NCBI GenBank assembly: GCA_027923505.1
Contig: BROI01000005.1
Coordinates: 620,001-684,000, forward strand
Length of the DNA stretch: 64,000 nt
Reading direction: 5' to 3'
From: Mayamaea pseudoterrestris
Taxonomy: Eukaryota > Bacillariophyta > Bacillariophyceae > Sellaphorales > Sellaphoraceae
Part shown: positions 60,235 through 64,000 of the stretch, in pieces
Position numbering within the stretch: position 1 is the first letter of the stretch
Layout of the letters: every line of letters begins with the position of its first letter
Notes under the pieces: generated by a model
Told to the model about the DNA's origin: nothing
Databases searched by the model: none
What the model saw: only the letters and a program-made list of their open reading frames with translations
Made by a program: the position numbers and the translations under genes

Positions 60235-60739
60235 GATAAATTCCCACGGTACTACTTCTGCTTGATTTTTTGAGTTTTTATACAATGAACGGGTCGCTAC
60301 CGGCATGTACAAGCTTGTTGTGAAACAAAATTAATATGCGAGTCGAAAATGAATGCGCAATGCGCAACGAAAATGACAAGCATGGTTGGTTGCAATGACA
60401 AGCATGGTTGGTTGCAGTGAGCGACGTCACGTTCGTGTTCGGTCTGACTCGGTCAGATCGGTCCCTTCCCCCTGCTGCAAAGTGAAAATTCCGGCGCGCA
60501 GAACACGTTTTCAGTACAAGATCTACACAAATTTCTACGCGGACACGGCTTCTCGGGACTCGATAACGGTCAACGGATTTCATCGGGATTCTACCATGTA
60601 AGACGTACCGGTACTCATTCAAGGAACGACATGACCGGTGCTACACACTCACTGGGCATTATTGCATCTAGCTAACAAGCAGGCTTATAAGCATATAAAA
60701 CACCATATTAGGCAGCAAGGGGCATGCCATTTTATTGTG
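60235..60739. other. Intergenic region with a 22-bp tandem duplication
   Basis: About 500 bases upstream of the MYND gene. It contains a perfect 22-bp tandem duplication at 60372-60415. No gene seen. Confidence 0.5.
60372..60415. repeat. 22-bp perfect tandem duplication
   Basis: Two head-to-tail copies, 60372-60393 and 60394-60415, each starting atgacaagcatgg. Identity of the copies suggests a recent slip or duplication. It lies 140-180 bp upstream of the MYND gene start. Confidence 0.9.
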
Positions 60740-61900
60740 CCTACCTTAAAAATGCATGAAATTGGTTCAACTCCTCATCACCAAGCTTGTCATCCTCTGA
60801 GGCTCCCAGTCTGTCTTTAGCAATTGACCAAGCGGCTTGCCATCAAGTGAGCCATAGCCAAGTCCAGTGAGTCACCTACCTCAAGTCTCTTTCCCAGTGC
60901 AGCACCAAGCTTGTCACCCTCTGTGGCTGCCAGTTTCTCCCAGCACCTGCCCCAGCAGCCTACCATCAAGTGTGCCATCAAGTGACTCAAGCGCCAAAGC
61001 CCAGAGTGTCGCCTATCAAAGGACCCAGTATCCATCCTAGTGCAGCACTGAGCTTACCACCCTTGTGACTCCACTTTGTCTCCCAGCAGTCACCCCAGCA
61101 GCTTGCTATCAAGCGTGCACGTGACCTGTCCCAAGCCAAAAACTTGTGCGCCACCTAGGGTGGACCCAGTCTCCTTTCCAGTGCAGTACCAAACTTGTCC
61201 CCCTCTGTAACTCACAGTTTGTCTTTAAGCAGTCGCCAAGTGTGCCATCAAGTGACCCAGGTGCCAAGCCCAGTGCGTCACCTAGCGCAGGACCCAGTCT
61301 CCTTCCCAGTGCAGTACCAAACTTGTCCCTCTCTGTAACTCACGGTTTGTCTCCAAGCACTCAACCCGGCAGCTTGCCATCAAGTGTGCCATCATGTGAT
61401 CCAAGCGCCAAGCCCAGTGTGTCATCTAGCGCAGGACCCAGTCTCCTTCCCAATGCAGTACCAAATTTGTCCCTCTCTGTAACTCACAGTTTGTCTCCAA
61501 GCACTCAACCCAGCAGCTTGCCATCAAATATGCCGCTATGTGATCCAAGCGCAAGCCCAGTGTGTCACCTAGCGCAGGACCCAGTCTCCCTTGCGTTCAG
61601 CATCAAGCTCGTCGCCCTCTGTGGCTGCCAGTTCCTCCCAGCACTCGCCCCAGCAGCCTACCATCAATTGTGCCATCAAGTGATTCAAGCACTAAGCCCA
61701 GTGTATCACCTAGCGCAGGACCCAGTCTCCCTTGCATGCAGCATCAAGCTTGTCTAAGCACTTAACCCAGCAGCTTGCCATCAAGTTTGCTGCCAAGTGA
61801 ATCATGTGACCTAGTGCAGGACCCCCCACTCTCCTTCCCAGTACATCACCAAACTTCTCACCCTCTGTGGCTCCCAGTTTGTCTCCAGGTACTTATTAAT
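60740..61900 (+). repeat. Degenerate ~144-bp tandem repeats of a PSxxPS-type protein coding array
   Basis: Eight or so copies of a unit of 117-144 bp begin near 60844, 60967, 61110, 61237, 61381, 61525, 61665 and 61782 (anchor caagtgtgcc or variants). The best-kept period is exactly 144 bp (48 codons). On the plus strand the unit encodes Pro-Ser at four-residue steps (for example KPSASPSAGPSLLPS), the low-complexity type frequent in diatom proteins. Copies at the two ends drift in length and sequence. It lies in an otherwise empty stretch between the MYND gene and the XRN1-like gene. Confidence 0.8.
61146..61757 (+). pseudogene. Relic of a PSxxPS-repeat protein gene
   Basis: A plus-strand frame of about 200 codons covers the middle of the repeat array and reads as Pro-Ser repeats for about 100 codons (SVPSSDPGAKPSASPSAGPS), then slips: from about 61550 the Pro-Ser reading moves to another frame (61562-61765). 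No signal peptide, ATG context or unique flanking domain was found. Units shortened to 140 and 117 bp explain the frame loss. It is best read as a decayed piece of a repeat protein rather than a working gene; an intron-bearing live gene is a less likely alternative. Confidence 0.6.
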
Positions 61901-62222
61901 ATGCAGGCAGTTGGAGCAAGCCATCAGGATTTGTTTGCAATACATTTTTTACCAAATGATGTACCAAGCTTGCCACTCGTACTGCATGCGCATATGGAGG
62001 TGCCACGCAGTCGGGTCAGACCCCGGTCCCTCGGTGCAATCGCATCGTTGCATCTAGAACCGCTGCGACGTAATACTCCAGCGAAGACGGCAACCACCAT
62101 CACTTTCGAGCAGCTGGCAGCAGTCACAATTGCAACGGGATTACTACTTGGACGACAAGCTATATCGTTTGATACATACACTAATACTACCTCTACTACT
62201 TATCATCAACTAGAAGACAATC
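61901..62222. other. Promoter flank of XRN1-like gene
   Basis: About 320 bases past the repeat array and ahead of the XRN1-like start codon. No gene seen. Confidence 0.45.
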
Positions 62223-64000
62223 ATGGGTGTTCCAAAGGTGAGTGGAATTGCAGTCGCGATGGCTGATGACAAATCCATGACTGTCACTTTGCTCAATCCA
62301 ACGGATCTCTCTCTCCTACTTAATTCTCTTGCATTCCAGTTTTACCGCTGGATCTCGGAGCGCTACCCCAAAATTAATCAGCTCATTAGCGACAATGCCT
62401 TATTGCCCGAGATTGATCACTTGTACTTGGATTTGAACGGCATTATCCACGGCTGCACGCACCCCTCCGACCGCGATGTTTCCGACATTTTATCGGAACG
62501 CGAAATGATGCTTGGCATTATGAACTACCTTGATCGTCTCGTCACGCAGATTGCCAAACCAAAAGTATCCGTCTACATGGCGATTGACGGAGTGGCGCCA
62601 CGCGCCAAGCTCAACCAGCAGCGGTCCCGACGCTTTCGCAGTGCCAAGGACATGGCCGAAGCCACCAAGGACTTGCCCAAGGATGCCAAGGGCAATGTTG
62701 CGCAAGTCTTTGATTCAAACTGCATTACGCCTGGAACTGAGTTTCTCGACAAGGTTTCCAAAGTCATTCAATACTTTATTCGCAAAAAGATCAAGGAGGA
62801 TGTATTGTGGCGCAACTTGACTGTCATTTTTTCCGGTCACGACGTTCCAGGCGAGGGCGAGCACAAGATTATGCAGCACATTCGCGAAATGCGCTCGCAG
62901 CCGAGCTACCAGCCGAATACGCGCCACTGCATCTACGGACAGGATGCCGACTTGATCATGCTGGGGTTGGTGACGCATGAACCGCATTTTGTCATTTTGC
63001 GTGAAGTGGTTGACTTTAACAGTTTTGCAAGACAAACGAACACGTTAAAGGCGGTCAAGAAGTTTACCAAGCAGAGTGACTTTCAGTTACTGCACTTGTC
63101 AGTCTTGCGCGAGTATTTGGAAATGGAGTTTTGCTACAAGCAGCCGGAATATGATTTGGAGCGCTGCATTGACGATTTTGTATTCATGACGTTTTTGGTG
63201 GGAAACGACTTTTTGCCGCACATGCCGACGCTTGACATTGGAGATGGAGCGTTTGACTTGCTCTTTGATTTGTATCGCGAGCAGCGGCAAACGTGGAATG
63301 GAGAGTACTTGACGTCGTCGGGCAAGATTAGTGATGCGGTTCGGTTGGAAAACTTTTTGGCGGCGATTGGAGAAGCCGAGTCTGACATTCTGGCGGACCG
63401 TGAGGATAAGGATGCTGCAATGCGAAAGAAACGACGTCGCTTTGACAAGCGCTCGGGAACGCCCAGTGAAGCGGAGCTCAAGCATCAAGAGATGAGCAAG
63501 CAGACTGATTTCATGACTATGATTGACGATATGATGGCCAGGGCAGACTTGTGCGATGACGACTTTGTGTCCGGCTGGATGCCATCAGAAGAGGGCGACG
63601 GAAAGGATTTCAAGGGACGCTATTACTACGAGAAGCTTAAGCTTACTCCTTTGGACAAGGATGCGCATTGGCATCTTCGCAAGTCGTACATGGAAGGTCT
63701 CATTTGGTGTCTGGCGTATTATTACGAAGGCTGTATTTCGTGGGGTTGGTTTTATCCGTACCACTACGGACCCATGTTGAGCGATCTTCATGGCTTGCCA
63801 AAGATGTTTAGCGAAATATCATTCGATCAGGGAGCACCTTTAACTCCGTTCATGCAGCTCATGGGTTGCTTGCCACCGGCGTCAGGCATTCTTGTTCCGC
63901 CTCTTTATCGCGGATTAATGATTTCGCCCGACTCGCCAATCATTTCGTTTTATCCTACTGACTTTGAAGTGGATATGAACGGCAAAAAGTAAGTTTATGT
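62223..64000 (+). CDS. XRN1: XRN1-like 5'-3' exoribonuclease, 3'-truncated by window
   Basis: Exon 1 is 15 bp (62223-62237, Met-Gly-Val-Pro-Lys); the intron 62238-62339 is 102 bp, stopless and a multiple of three; exon 2 runs 62340-63988 and ends at a strong donor (gtaagt) 12 bases before the window edge, so the gene continues outside. It degrades decapped RNA from the 5' end. The joined start MGVPK-FYRWISERYP is the universal XRN N-terminus. Catalytic acidic positions lie in LYLDLNGIIHGC, VPGEGEHKIM, YGQDADLIMLGL and LVGNDFLPHMP. The zinc knuckle typical of XRN2 after the REV..F segment is absent, favouring the cytoplasmic XRN1 type. A basic insert (RKKRRRFDKR) precedes the second conserved region (KSYMEGLIWCLAYYYEG). 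Confidence 0.93.

Noticed and set aside
61562-61765. Second live gene in the Pro-Ser repeat array
   Set aside because: It is the same array read in another frame after a shortened unit; no start context or unique domain.

Overview
The window is nuclear DNA of a photosynthetic stramenopile, most probably a diatom. Genes are dense, introns are few and mostly short (70-118 bp; one of 266 bp), and neighbours tend to alternate strands so that pairs share short divergent promoters or end within about 100-300 bp of each other. Diatom markers include a DUF6824 protein, plastid-type bipartite leaders with an aromatic residue after the signal peptide (EngB, CYP38), a signal-peptide-bearing proteasome beta subunit, an SPX-MFS phosphate transporter, and a decayed PSxxPS-repeat region. 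The species cannot be told from the sequence.

Layout. 1-5.0 kb: three tandem paralogues joining a PARP-like ADP-ribosyltransferase fold, a RING finger and a Deltex C-terminal domain in one chain; the first is cut by the window edge. 5.4-19.7 kb: eIF2B alpha, a plasma-membrane-type Ca2+ ATPase, a DUF6824 protein, plastid EngB GTPase, a very long SPX-MFS transporter and ribosomal protein uS2. 19.8-29.0 kb: a SAMHD1-like dNTPase, a tiny charged protein, mitoribosomal mS35, a ribokinase-ITPase fusion, the leader-bearing proteasome beta2-type subunit and a zinc-knuckle/RRM protein. 29.3-41.4 kb: an RGG-rich protein, a nucleotide-sugar transporter, a GT17-like glycosyltransferase, a lumenal CYP38-type cyclophilin, a beta-ketoacyl-ACP synthase and a fucosyltransferase-like protein. 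42.4-64 kb: an RNA-dependent RNA polymerase, SRP72, a protein with acidic-Trp and LYR repeats, a secreted granulin-like/alpha-beta hydrolase, a BET-type bromodomain protein, a MYND protein, a 144-bp-period repeat relic, and the 5' half of an XRN1-like exonuclease running off the end.

Functional threads. The best candidate for an undescribed system is the PARP-RING-DTC cluster: the functions that animals split between PARP9 and DTX3L sit in one protein and have been triplicated. Others are the ribokinase-ITPase fusion (nucleotide salvage and sanitation), the proteasome subunit that appears addressed to the periplastidal space, and a BET protein carrying three copies of an unnamed beta-rich module. 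Two genes contain stopless introns of length 3n that read through as coding sequence. All assignments come from reading motifs by eye; no database search was possible.
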